Source: Emergomyces orientalis (lineage: Eukaryota > Ascomycota > Eurotiomycetes > Onygenales > Ajellomycetaceae). Taken from it: a DNA stretch of 64,000 nucleotides. The DNA is taken from assembly GCA_002110485.1 (NCBI GenBank), contig MOWL01000048.1, positions 62,001-126,000 on the forward strand, in the 5' to 3' direction. The notes beneath the pieces are model-generated. The model had not been told where the DNA came from, ran no database searches, and was given only the letters and a program-made list of their open reading frames with translations. The translations under genes were made by a program, and so were the position numbers. Of this stretch, positions 38,057-49,086 are shown in pieces (the first letter of the stretch is position 1; each line of letters starts with the position of its first letter).

Positions 38057-40482
38057 ATGGATACTCTCCTGTAAGAAGCCCCTCTCCCCCACCATTAATT
38101 CCTGTTAACCACATACTCCGCGGCTAGCTCTATAATTTTAACCCCCTAACCCGTTAATTAGAACTGCAGACGTCGTTGCAAGCTCCCCCCGCTTCCGAAG
38201 AAAGTCCAGCACCTTCGTCGACGCCATCCATGACCTGCCAGAGAAGGGCGAGCTTGCCCCCGCCCAGCTCTACAGCACCGAGTCTGGACGCCTCTTCCAC
38301 TCTGGGCGTATAGTAATCATCACCGTGGGCTTGCCGGCTAGGGGCAAAACGTTCGTCACTGACTTAACCCCTCTTTTTATTGGGACGAGAGTGCTGACTG
38401 ACCTCCCGTCTGGCTACAGACACATATCTGTTGCCCTTGCGCGGTACCTTAGATGGTTCGTATTTAGTTACCTCCTTTAGTCCCTCGACTTAGCTTCAGG
38501 GAGGGTTGACATAGCAGATATATATGTAGGCTCGGTGTGAAGACGCGAATATTCCATCTAGGAGACTATCGACGTGCGACTGTCGGGCCTGGTCAGGATG
38601 TTCCGGATGATTACTTTTTTGTCAATGGTGGGTAGGCTCGGAGATGGTATCAGGGATAAGATTTCACCTATATTCTATGAGCCGTATACCTGATTCCGTT
38701 CAGCCCGTTATATTTAATGAATACACGTTCTGACCGATGTATACATGTACAGCTTCCGCCTCGTCCGTCCTCCTCAGGCAAAAAATCGTCAAAAAGTGCA
38801 GAGAGGACATATACCATTTCCTAAACCACGAGAACGGCCAAATTGCCATATACGATGCCGTGAACCCTATTGCCGCGGGTCGTCGGTCTCTAGCCAAAGA
38901 ATTTGCCAAACATGACATTGACGTAAGACCCCTGAAGTAACAATATTGAAGGAATATGCACTTGACAACAATAACTTATAAACCCCAGACGCTATTTATC
39001 GAGTCATTATGCGACGACGAGAGGATAATCGAGGAAAACGTGCTGAGTGTTAAAATTTCATCTCCTGACGTATGTTGATGCTGTAAACTCCCCTGCTGTT
39101 CAAAACTGGATGCTGAGCTCTTTTTTGACGATAGTACGTCGGCTGGGACCCGAAGGATGCTGTGAAAGATTACCTGGCACGAATATCGGCACGGATACCG
39201 CAGTTTCAGACTATGAATGAATCAGAGCTGAACTATATCAAGGTTGGTAGTTATGCAAGCATCCCATTCCAGTTTCTCTTTTGCGACTCCATGTTTATAT
39301 ATTTTAACACGCGAGATAGATGATCAACGCCGGTGAGCGCATAATGATAAATAACCGCTCATTCGGCTACCTGCACCACCGCATCGTCTTCTATCTTCTC
39401 AATTTGCATATCAAATCACGGTATACATATTTCGTGCGGGTAGGCTTTTATACCTTTTTATTTCCCTTCTGTTATATATTTTGACTGACAGGGAAAATTA
39501 TCCAGGCCGGAACTTCTACAGACCCAGACTCCTACAAAACCGACGCCTCCCTTTCTGATCAAGGCCTTGACTACGCGCGCAAAATGACCGAGCGACTCCT
39601 CCAACACCGAGAATCGGAGAGGCAGGCGCTAGTCGTCGACCAAGGCGGTGATGATGCCGACGCGGACTTAAAGCCGCTTACCGTATGGACATCCACTCGG
39701 CGCCGAACGGTGGAGACTGCGCAATTCCTACTGGAACGGGGCTACAAAGTACGGCATCGCTCGCAGATGAGCCAGTTGAACCCGGGGGTTTGTGAGAGGA
39801 TGTCTGAGAGGAGGATTCGGAGAGAGTATCCTGATGAAGTTGCTAAGCATGAGTTGGATCCGTATCATCATCGGTATCCTCGGGCTGAGTCGTACCATGA
39901 CCTCGCTGTGCGTCTCGAGCCGATTATCCTTGAACTTGAACGGGAGCGGAATGACCTGCTTATTATTGCGCATGAGAGTGTCCTGCGTGTGTTGTATGGG
40001 TATCTGATGGCGTGTAATGCTGCGGATATTCCGTTCTTGTCATTTCCGCGTGATGAAATAATTGAGGTATGTATATATTGAGTTTTTTAACTTTCCAAAT
40101 CTGCTATATGCACATACATCCCGCTTCCGCTACATTAAATTGATGATGCTAATGCAAGGGGGGGGAAAAGATCATCCCAGCAAGCTACAACAACAAAGCG
40201 AAACGAATACACATCCCCGATCTACCACCGGAGATCATCCCCGCGTCACCGGAGGATATCAAGATTCCTGTTCCGCCGTCTGGGGTTGTCTCGCCAATGC
40301 CCGGTGGGTTGGATGGAAACGAGAACGGGAAGAGAAATGGCGATGGCGACGGTGGGGGTGATGGTGGGGGTATTGGGGCTGCGGGCCTGGGCATCCCGCG
40401 CGGAGCCACGCCATCTAGTGGATTGAGAACGCTGAGAGATGGTGAGAAGATTTTGCAACATCATGCGGAGGATGTTGTTTAG
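38057..40482 (+). CDS. 6-phosphofructo-2-kinase with degenerate bisphosphatase domain
   Basis: Ten exons (38057-38070, 38162-38350, 38420-38455, 38530-38627, 38753-38922, 38989-39069, 39135-39242, 39320-39439, 39506-40066, 40159-40482) give 566 residues. The kinase half makes fructose-2,6-bisphosphate, the glycolytic activator. It shows GLPARGKT (P-loop, about residues 61-68), TRIFHLGDYRR, DYFFVN, IAIYDAVN and the FIESLCDD strand. The C-terminal half is phosphoglycerate-mutase-like (WTSTRRRTVETAQFL, LNPGVCE, IIAHESVLRVLYGYL). Its phosphohistidine motif RHG reads Arg272-Ala273-Gly274 (RAGTSTD), across an exon junction, so bisphosphatase activity is unlikely, as reported for yeast Pfk26. The second histidine, H428, is kept. 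The first exon is only 14 nt, and the last begins in a seven-G run and encodes a Gly-rich tail. Confidence 0.92.
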
Positions 40483-40828
40483 GGTTTATTGGAATGACTA
40501 GCTTTCTTTGTTCTGTTTTTTGTCAATGATGACGAAGCCATGGAGCCATGTATCCGCCAACCCCCCTTTTTCTATGACCGGTTTCCCGAGCTTCTTCCAT
40601 GTTTGATGACGTTTGACGTTTGATGTTTTATGTCTGACACCTTTCTCCTTCTTTGCATGGTTTCGAGCGAGGTTTCCCTTTTCGCTGTTTAATTCGGTTG
40701 GTTTAATTTTTAATAGAAAAACATATAAAGAGGAAAAGATGGAGAAAATGCTCTCCTGGTATAAATTCATTCCCTTCATTTACTTCCTTTAACAAGATTG
40801 AAGGATTCCAATTTTGTCCTCCGAATCG
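40483..40828. other. Convergent 3' region, phosphofructo-2-kinase / URM1
   Basis: 346 bp between two convergent stop codons. It is T-rich and contains the inverted words GACGTTTGACGTTTGATG (about 40608-40626). Transcripts of the two genes may overlap here. No gene is seen. Confidence 0.6.
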
Positions 40829-41456
40829 TTACCCACCATGCAACGTAGAGACGAATAATATATTATCCCCCTGCTGAATCTGATATTTTTCCTCGCCCTC
40901 TAATTCCCAGTCGGCGTCGTTTATTAAGACAAGGATTCCGGGCCGTCTAATTCGATTTTGATAGGGATTTATCCCACCATTTGTTAGTAAGATGGCAATG
41001 CCAATACCGATACCGATGTTCACGCTTGGTGACCGTATCGGAGGAAGAGAAAAGAGGGAGGGCGGAAAGAGGAAATGGTTGTCTTACACAGCCCCGTCAA
41101 CCACAAATAATTCCCGCCGCTGATCCTTCATGACATGTTGTATGAGGTAGTGGACGAGGGAGGCTATGGAAGTCGGCTCAGACTCGCCGGCTGAGGCGGA
41201 CGGGTATGTGGCGGGAATGGAGAGAGTGTGTTTTCGTGTGTTGGAGAAGAGGGATTCGAGACCGCCGCTGTTTAAGATGGGGATGGATATGTTAGCTTGC
41301 GCGCGGAATGGGGGTAGAAGAGGGGGAAACGAAGGGTGGAGAAGGGGGCGGAGAAGGGGGATTAACTTACGTGAATTCTACGGTGATGGTGATAGTGAGG
41401 GGTTGGGGTTGGGAGGCGGGAGAGGGTGAGGGCGAGGGGTTTGTTATTGAGCCCAT
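40829..41456 (-). CDS. URM1: Ubiquitin-related modifier Urm1
   Basis: Three exons (41456-41371, 41267-41088, 40946-40829) give 127 residues, slightly longer than the ~100-residue core because of a Pro/Ser-rich N-terminal lead. Urm1 is a ubiquitin-fold sulphur carrier. Its C-terminus is thiocarboxylated by the E1-like Uba4 and supplies sulphur for 2-thiolation of wobble U34 in Lys, Glu and Gln tRNAs. It also modifies proteins. Diagnostic features are TGGLESLF near the start, SIASLVHYLIQHVM, LFVVDGAVRPGILVLINDAD-type core, DNILFVSTLHGG and the terminal Gly-Gly, exactly at the stop codon as the mechanism requires. It is divergent from ELP2 by 292 bp. The gene is intact. Confidence 0.95.
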
Positions 41457-41748
41457 AGTTATTTGCAGGGGATATCTACGTAAAGATGTGCGTGATTGTA
41501 AGGGGATGTGATGAGGGTGGAATTGGTTGCTATTAGCTATTGATGTTGACCGATATTGATAAAAGAAGATGTTGCGGGGGAAAATATATTTTCTTATCGA
41601 TAAGAGGCTTGGGATGAAATTTCCGCTTGCCAACCTGCGACATTCAAATCATCCCGTTTAAACTACTAGGATCACATACATACCTACATACACCTATGGA
41701 AATATAAATCACCGCCCTTTGCTAGACAACAAGCCAGCAGCCAGTGCC
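41457..41748. promoter_or_regulatory. Bidirectional promoter URM1 / ELP2 with central GATA palindrome
   Basis: Only 292 bp separate the two start codons, so the promoter elements are necessarily shared or interleaved. A perfect 12-bp palindrome CTTATCGATAAG lies at 41593-41604, within about 4 bp of the midpoint. It contains two inverted GATA-factor cores. The regulatory meaning is inference. Confidence 0.6.
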
Positions 41749-44525
41749 ATGGCGCCGCCCTCCATCCTCACCGCCCACGCCGAATATATCTCCGTTGGCG
41801 GAAATCGACATCCCGCCGCTGCAGACTGGGACGAGCACTCGGGCATCCTCGCTTTCGGCGCTGATAACAATGTCGCCCTCTGGGATCCTACTGTATGCCC
41901 TTGCTACTACTTATTAAACTGAGTGAATCGCAATAAATGTAAATATATACACTGACGGTTTGCTTTTTAATGCGTGAACAGGACAAAAATAAAACTGGAG
42001 TATATACTTTATTAACTGGCCATACAGACGAAGTCAACGCAGTGAAATTTTACACACTCCCCTTCTCATATGCTGGCTCCCGCCATTTTCTCCTCACCGG
42101 CTCCGCAGATCGGACGATACGGGTCTGGCGGTGGCAGGACAACAAGCCCCATTCTGCCCCATCTATTACGACCTCTATTGCACGACCGACATTCACCCAT
42201 GTCGCGACCCTCCACGGCCACGAAAGCTCCATAAACTGTATAGCCGTTGCGCGGGGCTCTGAGCTGTTTGTATCCGGTGCTGCAGATGGGACGGTGAGGG
42301 TGTGGAGGCTTAGAGAGATAGAGGGGGAGAATGGGGCGGCTACTACGATAGATTGCCAATCGGTGCAGATGATTACGTTGAAACCGAGGTTTTTCGCGTT
42401 GGCACTTGCATTGAGGATGCTTTGCAGAAAGAGGGAGAGGGACAAGGATATTGGATCTGCTCCACCTATGGTTCTGGCTGTGGGCGGGACCAGGACTACG
42501 ATACAGATATATGTGATGCAGGAAGGGGAAGGGACAGCACAGCCAGAGAAGCGGCAGTTTGAACTTAAAGCTAGTCTTACGGGCCATGAAGCGTGGGTGA
42601 GGTCTCTTGCTTTTACGGATATGAATGTTGAGCAGAGTCAGTCGCAATCGCAATCGCAATTACAGGATTTTTTCCTGGCGTCTGCCAGTCAGGATAAATA
42701 TATTCGTCTCTGGCGCGTTCATGCAGGCGATGATGTTGCTCCTGTCCGGAAGAACGTTGATGAGGACGGGGTGATATTGGGGGGAAATCTCGAGCAGACC
42801 CTTTCTAACAAAGCGCATGAGTTTGAGGCGGGCGGGTCGAAGTACTCGGTTACCTTTGAAGCTCTCCTGTTCGGCCACGAGGACTGGATATACACCGTCG
42901 CGTGGAACTCGGACCCTAAAAACCCAAAGCTCCTCTCCGCTTCCGCAGATAACTCGCTGGTTATCTGGGAATCAGACCCGGTCTCTGGTGTCTGGTATTC
43001 CGCCGCCCGCATGGGGGAGATTAGCGCTCAGAAGGGATCTACGACCGCCACAGGCAGCATTGGCGGGTTCTGGATCGGCCTCTGGTCGCCCCGTGGTGAT
43101 ACAGTGGTCAGCCTGGGCCGCACAGGTTCCTGGCGGTTGTGGAAATATGAAGGCGAGATGGACCTGTGGGTGCAGGATATCGCTGTCACGGGTCATGTGA
43201 AGGCGGTTAATGGGATTGAATGGGAGCCTACGAGTGGGGGTTATTTGCTGTCAACTAGTTCAGATCAGACTACGAGACTCCATGCGAGGTGGGAACGTGA
43301 CGATGACGGTGATAGCGGGAACCCTTTCTCGTGGCATGAATTTTCCCGCCCGCAGATACACGGTTATGATCTCAACTGCATAGCTTCGTTGGGACCATGG
43401 CGCTTCGTATCCGGCGCCGATGAAAAGCTCCTCCGTGTCTTCAACCAGACAAAAGCAATCGCTAACCTCCTCGAGAATCTAACCGGCTTCACCGGCGGAG
43501 CCAAGCCAGCCGACATGCCTGAGGCCGCCAACATCCCCGTCCTCGGCCTCTCCAACAAAGCCGCCGACGACGACGTAGATCTCGCTGACGAAGGGGAGGG
43601 AGACGATTCCCAATCTACACCCGCCGCAACTGCACCACTAACCCCACAAGCTTCCGCCCTCCACCTCGCCCACCCACCCCTCGAAGATCATCTCTCGAAG
43701 TACACCCTCTGGCCTGAGCATGAGAAGCTCTACGGCCACGGTTACGAAATCTCCGCCCTCGCCACTAGCCATGATGCCACGCTCATTGCCACAGCCTGCA
43801 AGGCAAGCTCCCTGGACCACGCCGTTATTCGTTTGTATGACGCGGCGGCGGCAACGTGGCATGAGATCAAGCCACCATTGGCGGCGCATTCGTTGACCAT
43901 TACTTGTTTGCGGTTTTCGGCAGATGATGGGTTTTTGGTTAGTGTGGGGAGGGATAGGCAGTGGGCGATTTGGAGGCGGGATGATAAGGGGGTTTGGGAT
44001 GCGGATGGGGATGGGGACGGGAAGAGAGGGGTTTTCAAGTTGTTATGTGCGAATTCGCGGGGTCATGCGAGGATGATTTTGAGTGCGAGTTGGGCGCCGA
44101 TTCTGGGGAGCAGTAGGCCTAGGGTGTTTGCGACGGCTGGACGGGATAAGACTGTGAAGCTGTGGGTGCAAGAACAGGATCAAGACCAGCAAGAGTCGTT
44201 TACGTGTAAAGCTACCGTTTCATTTTCACATCCCGTGACGGCCATTGATTTCCTACCTGTGGTTGTCGGCGGGGATCGAGTGTATCTGGCTGTTGGTTTG
44301 GATACAGGGCGGATTAGTATACATGCATTTGCGATTGAGGGGCTACGAGAAGTTGAGGAGGCGATGGCGTTGTCGGAGCTGGAATGCCCGTCGAAGGCTG
44401 TTACACAGTTGGCGTGGAGGCCGGTCGACGGGGAAGGAAACCAAGTGGATGGGGGGTATGAACTTGCAGTTGCGAGTGAGGATAGCTCTGTGAGGGTATT
44501 TAGGATTGGGAAATTGTCTTTTTAG
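41749..44525 (+). CDS. ELP2: Elongator complex subunit 2 (WD40 protein Elp2)
   Basis: Two exons (41749-41892, 41982-44525) give 895 residues. Elp2 is the double WD40-propeller scaffold of Elongator (Elp1-Elp3 with Elp4-6), which adds the carboxymethyl group at C5 of wobble U34 in tRNA. Many WD repeats are visible, for example FLLTGSADRTIRVWRW, FVSGAADGTVRVWRL, FLASASQDKYIRLWRV and LLSASADNSLVIWESD. Elp2-specific stretches are SSGTFAEHFG-like family positions represented here by GHEDWIYTVAWNSDPKNP, GFWIGLWSPRGDTVVSLG and the acidic middle linker before TLWPEHEKLYGHGYEISALA. It is somewhat longer than yeast Elp2 (788) because of inserted loops (GQSQSQSQ-type and DGDGDGKRG). ATG 41749 is the first in-frame AUG after upstream non-AUG codons. 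It converges on CAF16. Confidence 0.95.
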
Positions 44526-44857
44526 CCAGAGACAATATGTTCGGTAATATGAATGAATGTATTTGTCATATGTGCAAGGAAAACTACACGATATAGACAT
44601 GCAGAATAGAAATATTTCCCGTTTCTCTTTTCGGCGTTGAGGCCTGCCTCCTTTTTTTCAGCTCTAGAAAAAGGTAACCCCTCTCGGTTTATCAAGTATC
44701 CTCAATCCCAAATATATCATCACATCGTGAACTAAAGGTTGTTTAACTCGCTCCGCAAGACATTCCTTAAAACGAACAACACATGACGCACCACATGATA
44801 CGTAGCTAAGGAAAAAAGGGCCCGTGTACACTACCAATACACTCTATGCCGCCCCTT
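44526..44857. other. Convergent 3' region, ELP2 / CAF16
   Basis: 332 bp between two convergent stop codons. AT-rich, with no gene or notable structure. Confidence 0.6.
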
Positions 44858-45846
44858 TCACGATTCGGCGGGAATCTGCTTTCCCTCTCCCGGCTGGCCC
44901 GGCCGCGGACCTCTCTCCCTCAAGTCCCTCTTCAACCACTCCAACACCACCTCCCCCAGCCGACTATTCTCCGATTCCGAAGTCTGCCTCCCCATCTCAA
45001 ACTTCTCAATGGCTCCCCAATCCCTCACCCGTCCCAAATGCATATGTACCAAATGCGTCGGCCACTTGGCAAGATTATCCAAAATATGTGTCGCATACAC
45101 AATCGTACATTCCCTCTCTTCCGTCTCCCGCTTCAGAAACCCCAGAAACTCACTGCGGCTCAACAGATCCAGATCCACCGTGATCTCATCGAGTAAGAGA
45201 AGGGTCCAGGGCCGTAACAGGCCCATGGCAAGTTGCACACGGCGTCGTTCCCCGTCTGAGACGGCGTGCATGTGCCAGTTTAGGTCTATGTCGAGGATTC
45301 GTACGAGTTGGTCGCGGCGGGCTGGATAGGCGTCGCCACCGACAGAGGCCAGGAGGGTGGGTACGTCGATGTCTGTGCGGACTATGGGGTTCAGGACCCA
45401 TTCGACGCCTAGATAGGTTACGCCTTCGAGGCCTGTGGTGAAAGGGTCCACCCCTCCAATTTGGACAGTGCCATGAGGTGCGAGGCGTTTGCCGGAGAGG
45501 AGACGGAGGAGAGTGGTTTTGCCAGCGCCATTGGCTGGTTTTGATTTTCCGCCAGGGGGGGGGGGGGGGTTTGTTAGTAATTGAAGCTCTAGGGCTAGTT
45601 TCTTATGTTTATGGTATGTGGATAGGGGCGTTGGTGCGCGGGTGGAATGGGGGGCCGGGGGGGGGGCGGGGGTGTGTGGAATTGGAATGGTATACATAGC
45701 AGAATGGGTTATTTACCGCCAATTAGTAAGGTTCGACTGCCCTTGGGGAGGTCGAGAGAGACATCAGTCAGACCAGCAGTGCCATCCGCGAATTTGTAGT
45801 TGAGGCCGCGGACCTGGATTGATGTATTGGGGCTGGATAGGCTCAT
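44858..45846 (-). CDS. CAF16: Soluble ABC ATPase, CAF16 family
   Basis: Two exons (45846-45717, 45534-44858) give 268 residues and a single ABC ATPase domain without membrane segments, as in yeast Caf16, a CCR4-NOT-associated protein (ABCI group). Motifs: Walker A, GANGAGKTTLLRLLSGK (from residue 43), a Q-loop region GVEWVLNP, the family's unusual signature VSDGERRRVQLAMGLL in place of LSGGQ, Walker B LLLLDEITVDLD, and the switch histidine in YATHILDNL. The intron cuts directly through the Walker A coding sequence and contains a G15 run. The tail VLEWLKRDLRERG is Arg/Lys-rich. The role in CCR4-NOT or mediator-linked transcription is known only from yeast. It is divergent from MOD5. Confidence 0.9.
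45555..45569. repeat. G15 homopolymer in the CAF16 intron
   Basis: A run of 15 G on the plus strand (C15 in the transcript), close to the acceptor at 45535. A further G-rich stretch lies at 45648-45673. Confidence 0.9.
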
Positions 45847-46418
45847 TTGGGGCGGGAGAGAGGGAGTGGCCCTTTGCGGGGTGATTTATTTTCAATGGGC
45901 AGAGGAGTGTAGAGAGGCTAATTAAGTTACCATTCGGATTGGTACTTTCTACAAGTATATTGAGACGAATTGGTGCTTTTCTAAGAGAATGATATCAGAT
46001 ATCCTATAGTTCGGGGTGAAGGCGGAACGAAGGATCAAAGGGCGTGGAGTAGTGACGTATTTATAGGGTATGGCCGTGTATTGAGCATATTGAGAGGGGC
46101 GAGAGATCTGTATACATATCATTCTATTCTTCGAAAATACAATATGAAAACATCTGTGTTGCGCTGAATTATCTCTTCATGATCGCTCAATCTAGAATAT
46201 TTAATTTATATATTTTCAAAAAGATAAGTAATGAATAATGAAGCTATTCCAAGTTGATAACTTAAGTGGTTCTGATTGTATTTTAAATACGGTTCAATAC
46301 ACAAGTCAAAATACACATCGTCAAGATTTTTTTCACCTCAGTCGCTTTTAATAGCCTGAAAACTGGAATATCTCCTGATAAGTATCTACAGCTAGAACAT
46401 GAAGAGCCTTAAATCCTG
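45847..46418. promoter_or_regulatory. Divergent promoter region CAF16 / MOD5
   Basis: 572 bp between opposite start codons. AT-rich on the MOD5 side. No specific element can be assigned from sequence alone. Confidence 0.5.
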
Positions 46419-48259
46419 ATGCTCAGGCTCGTCCGACCACTGGGCATGTCTTCTAAAGTCCCAGCAGAACCCCTCATCGCCGTCATCGGCGCCACGGGGA
46501 CTGGCAAATCTCAGGTATGACCGACCCAAAGCCAAGCTGGCGTGTGCTCCGTATACTTGCGCCGAGTTTTATGCATGAAATATGCCTATCCATATATCAT
46601 TTTTTTCACAAATGATTTTATTTTGAATGATCAATAACTAATTCCGTCTCGCAGCTCGCCGTCGACCTCGCCACTCGCTTCAATGGTGAAATCATCAATG
46701 GTGATGCTATGCAGATGTACAGGGGTCTGCCTATCATCACCAACCAGATCCCCACTGAGGAAAGGCAAGGCATCCCGCATCATCTTCTCGGATGTATAGG
46801 CTTCGACCAGGAGCCATGGTGCATTAGCCATTTTAAACGAGAGTGTCTACGCACCATCAAGGAGATCAGGGCGAGGGGCAAACTGCCTGTTCTTGTTGGT
46901 GGTACGCATTATTACACGCAGGCTGTTCTATTTAAGGAAGCTATTTTGGAGAGGGATGGGGAGAATGATGAAGAAGGTGGTGTTGGTGAAAAGGAGCGGA
47001 TGGTGATTGGTGGTGATGTAGAATCAACCAGGGCTGCTATTCCGCGATCTGAAGATCTTCACATCCTACATGCGTCTCCAGAAGTGATATTGGCGAAACT
47101 ACGAGAAGTGGATCCGGTTATGGCGAGTCGCTGGCATCCTAATGATACGCGCAGAATACACCGCTCGCTGGAGATCTATCTGCAGACTGGCAGGCCCGCA
47201 TCGGAGATTTACCAGGAACAGCAAAGATTCAAAGACGCTGCCAGTACATCTCACAACCGTTCCCTGCAGGACCTATCAAATGGAGAAAATTATACTGCAG
47301 CGGATCTATCACCAGGCAGCGCGGGAGCCGGCCATCTGCGCTTTCCAACACTCCTATTTTGGGTCCATACTAGAGACGAAGAACTAACTCGCAGGCTCTC
47401 CCAGCGCGTCGATAACATGGCTGAGCAGGGCCTCGTCGCCGAGGCTGAGTCACTATTTAATTACCTCAACGAGAAGAAGGCGCAGGGAGTCGATATTGAT
47501 CGCACGCGCGGGGTCTGGGTGTCTATAGGCTTCAAGGAGCTGGAGCCTTATATCCGGACACTTTCGTCTTCCACCTCCACTTCCACCCCTGACGGCATTG
47601 GTTCGGGAGATGGCGATAGTGCCAAAATTAACACAGGCGCCATTACTCCCAATCCCGAACAAATCGCTCGCTTAAAACAGTCCTGTCTCAACTCCATAAA
47701 GTCAGCTACACGACAATATTACCGCCAGCAGGTGCGGTGGATCAGAGGCCGGTTATGGAATGCCTTGACAGACACACATGCTACACGGCAGTTATATGTA
47801 CTCGACTCGACGGATGCTAATGGTAGTGCCTGGGACAGCGCCGTGCGCAAGCCTGCTGAACGTGTCGTGGAGGCGTTTTTATCCGGCGGCGCTGGGGAAT
47901 GTCCGGATCCCCGCGAGCTTTCGGAGACTGCGAGGGAGGTTTTTGAGACGCAGTTGAAGAGTCCGGTAGCGGCTGGGGTGGCAGAGGGGGACGAAGTGAC
48001 CCGGCAGAGGACTGAGTATAGGTGTTCGACGTGTGGTGTTTGTGGAATCACGGTACAGTCGGATGAGCAGTGGGCGGTGCATGTTAGGGGAAGGAGACAT
48101 AAGAGGGCCGTTAAGAGTGCGGAGAAGAGGAGGGCGAGGGATGAGTACCTTGAGGCGAAACGGGAGAAGGGCGATATGAAGAAAGGGTTTGTGGATGTTG
48201 ATGGAGTGGGTCAGAGCCAGGGCGAGTGCGAAGACGAGGGTGTCGGTGTGGACAGATGA
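46419..48259 (+). CDS. MOD5: tRNA dimethylallyl (isopentenyl) transferase
   Basis: Two exons (46419-46514, 46655-48259) give 566 residues. The enzyme transfers an isopentenyl group from dimethylallyl diphosphate to A37 of tRNAs reading UNN codons (i6A). Motifs: P-loop IGATGTGKSQ, LAVDLATRFNGEIINGDAMQ, MYRGLPIITNQ, the HHLL turn, LVGGTHYYTQAVLF, and MASRWHPNDTRRIHRSLEIY. A C-terminal zinc finger (YRCSTCGVCG...WAVHVRGRRHKR) is typical of eukaryotic MOD5/TRIT1. Acidic insertions after LERDGENDEEGG make it longer than yeast Mod5 (428). Two in-frame AUGs lie in exon 1, at 46419 and 46446. The first adds the basic stretch MLRLVRPLG and has a weak context, so dual mitochondrial and cytosolic forms are plausible. 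Confidence 0.95.
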
Positions 48260-49086
48260 TTTTTTATTATGTTTTGGATGGATTGAGTTTTATTTTATTC
48301 TAATGCATACAAGGTGTTGGATGGGCGTATTTATTTCTATTGAGATACCCACAAAAATGAGATTGGTCTGAGTTAAGGATTGTAATAAGTGGGGATACTG
48401 TAGCGGGTTGCATATAAAATAGCTAGAATAGAATAGAAAAATATTCGAATGCGAGGACGCAATATTAAATATGCTTTATCTCAATGTAACTATTAGGTAT
48501 AGGTAAATTTAGTAATTATCTGGGTTAACTATTCTGGTGCATAGAATTGACAGGCTCTAGAAACTTGTCCAAGGCGAAATGTAATATCCAACGCTCTGGG
48601 CCCTATATATATCCCCTTATGTTGACGGCAATGTTGACGAATAGAGGGGAAAAAAAAGGAAGGCTGATATAATATCGCTATCACCCCCAGGTAATTCGAT
48701 GCCCTCCTGTATTTCCGTCGTTGTCGGGACGCAGGGTGACAAGGACCTCCAATGGAAGAGGGGATTGAAGCTCTATGGAGGAAGTATTCTTATACCTGTT
48801 TCAATCCCGAAATTTCACGCCCCAATTATGCAGACACATAGAGGACATGATAACCAGGGTTAGTCCAGACGATGATGAGTCTTGGACACCCCGTCCACGC
48901 CCCGTTCGCGGAGGTTCCCGGCGAGCAAAGATAGAACAAGGGGTCATAGGTTTTAATCTGACTTATAACCTTCGCCTTCGGAATTTCTCACTGCTGCTGA
49001 GAGATGTAAAGTGGATAATCGGTCAAATATATGGCGTTTTGTAAGTATGCGTCCGTTGACGCAAAGCGGGTGGTGTTTCTCAGGTT
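48260..49086. other. Convergent intergenic region MOD5 / RAI1
   Basis: 827 bp. A plus-strand open frame of 89 codons at 48775-49044 (EEVFLYLFQSRNFTPQL...) has no recognised similarity and no splice partner, so it is not called. The remainder is AT-rich 3' flank. Confidence 0.5.

Noticed and set aside
48775..49044. 89-codon open frame between MOD5 and RAI1
   Set aside because: No family, no partner exon, and it lies in 3' flanks of convergent genes.
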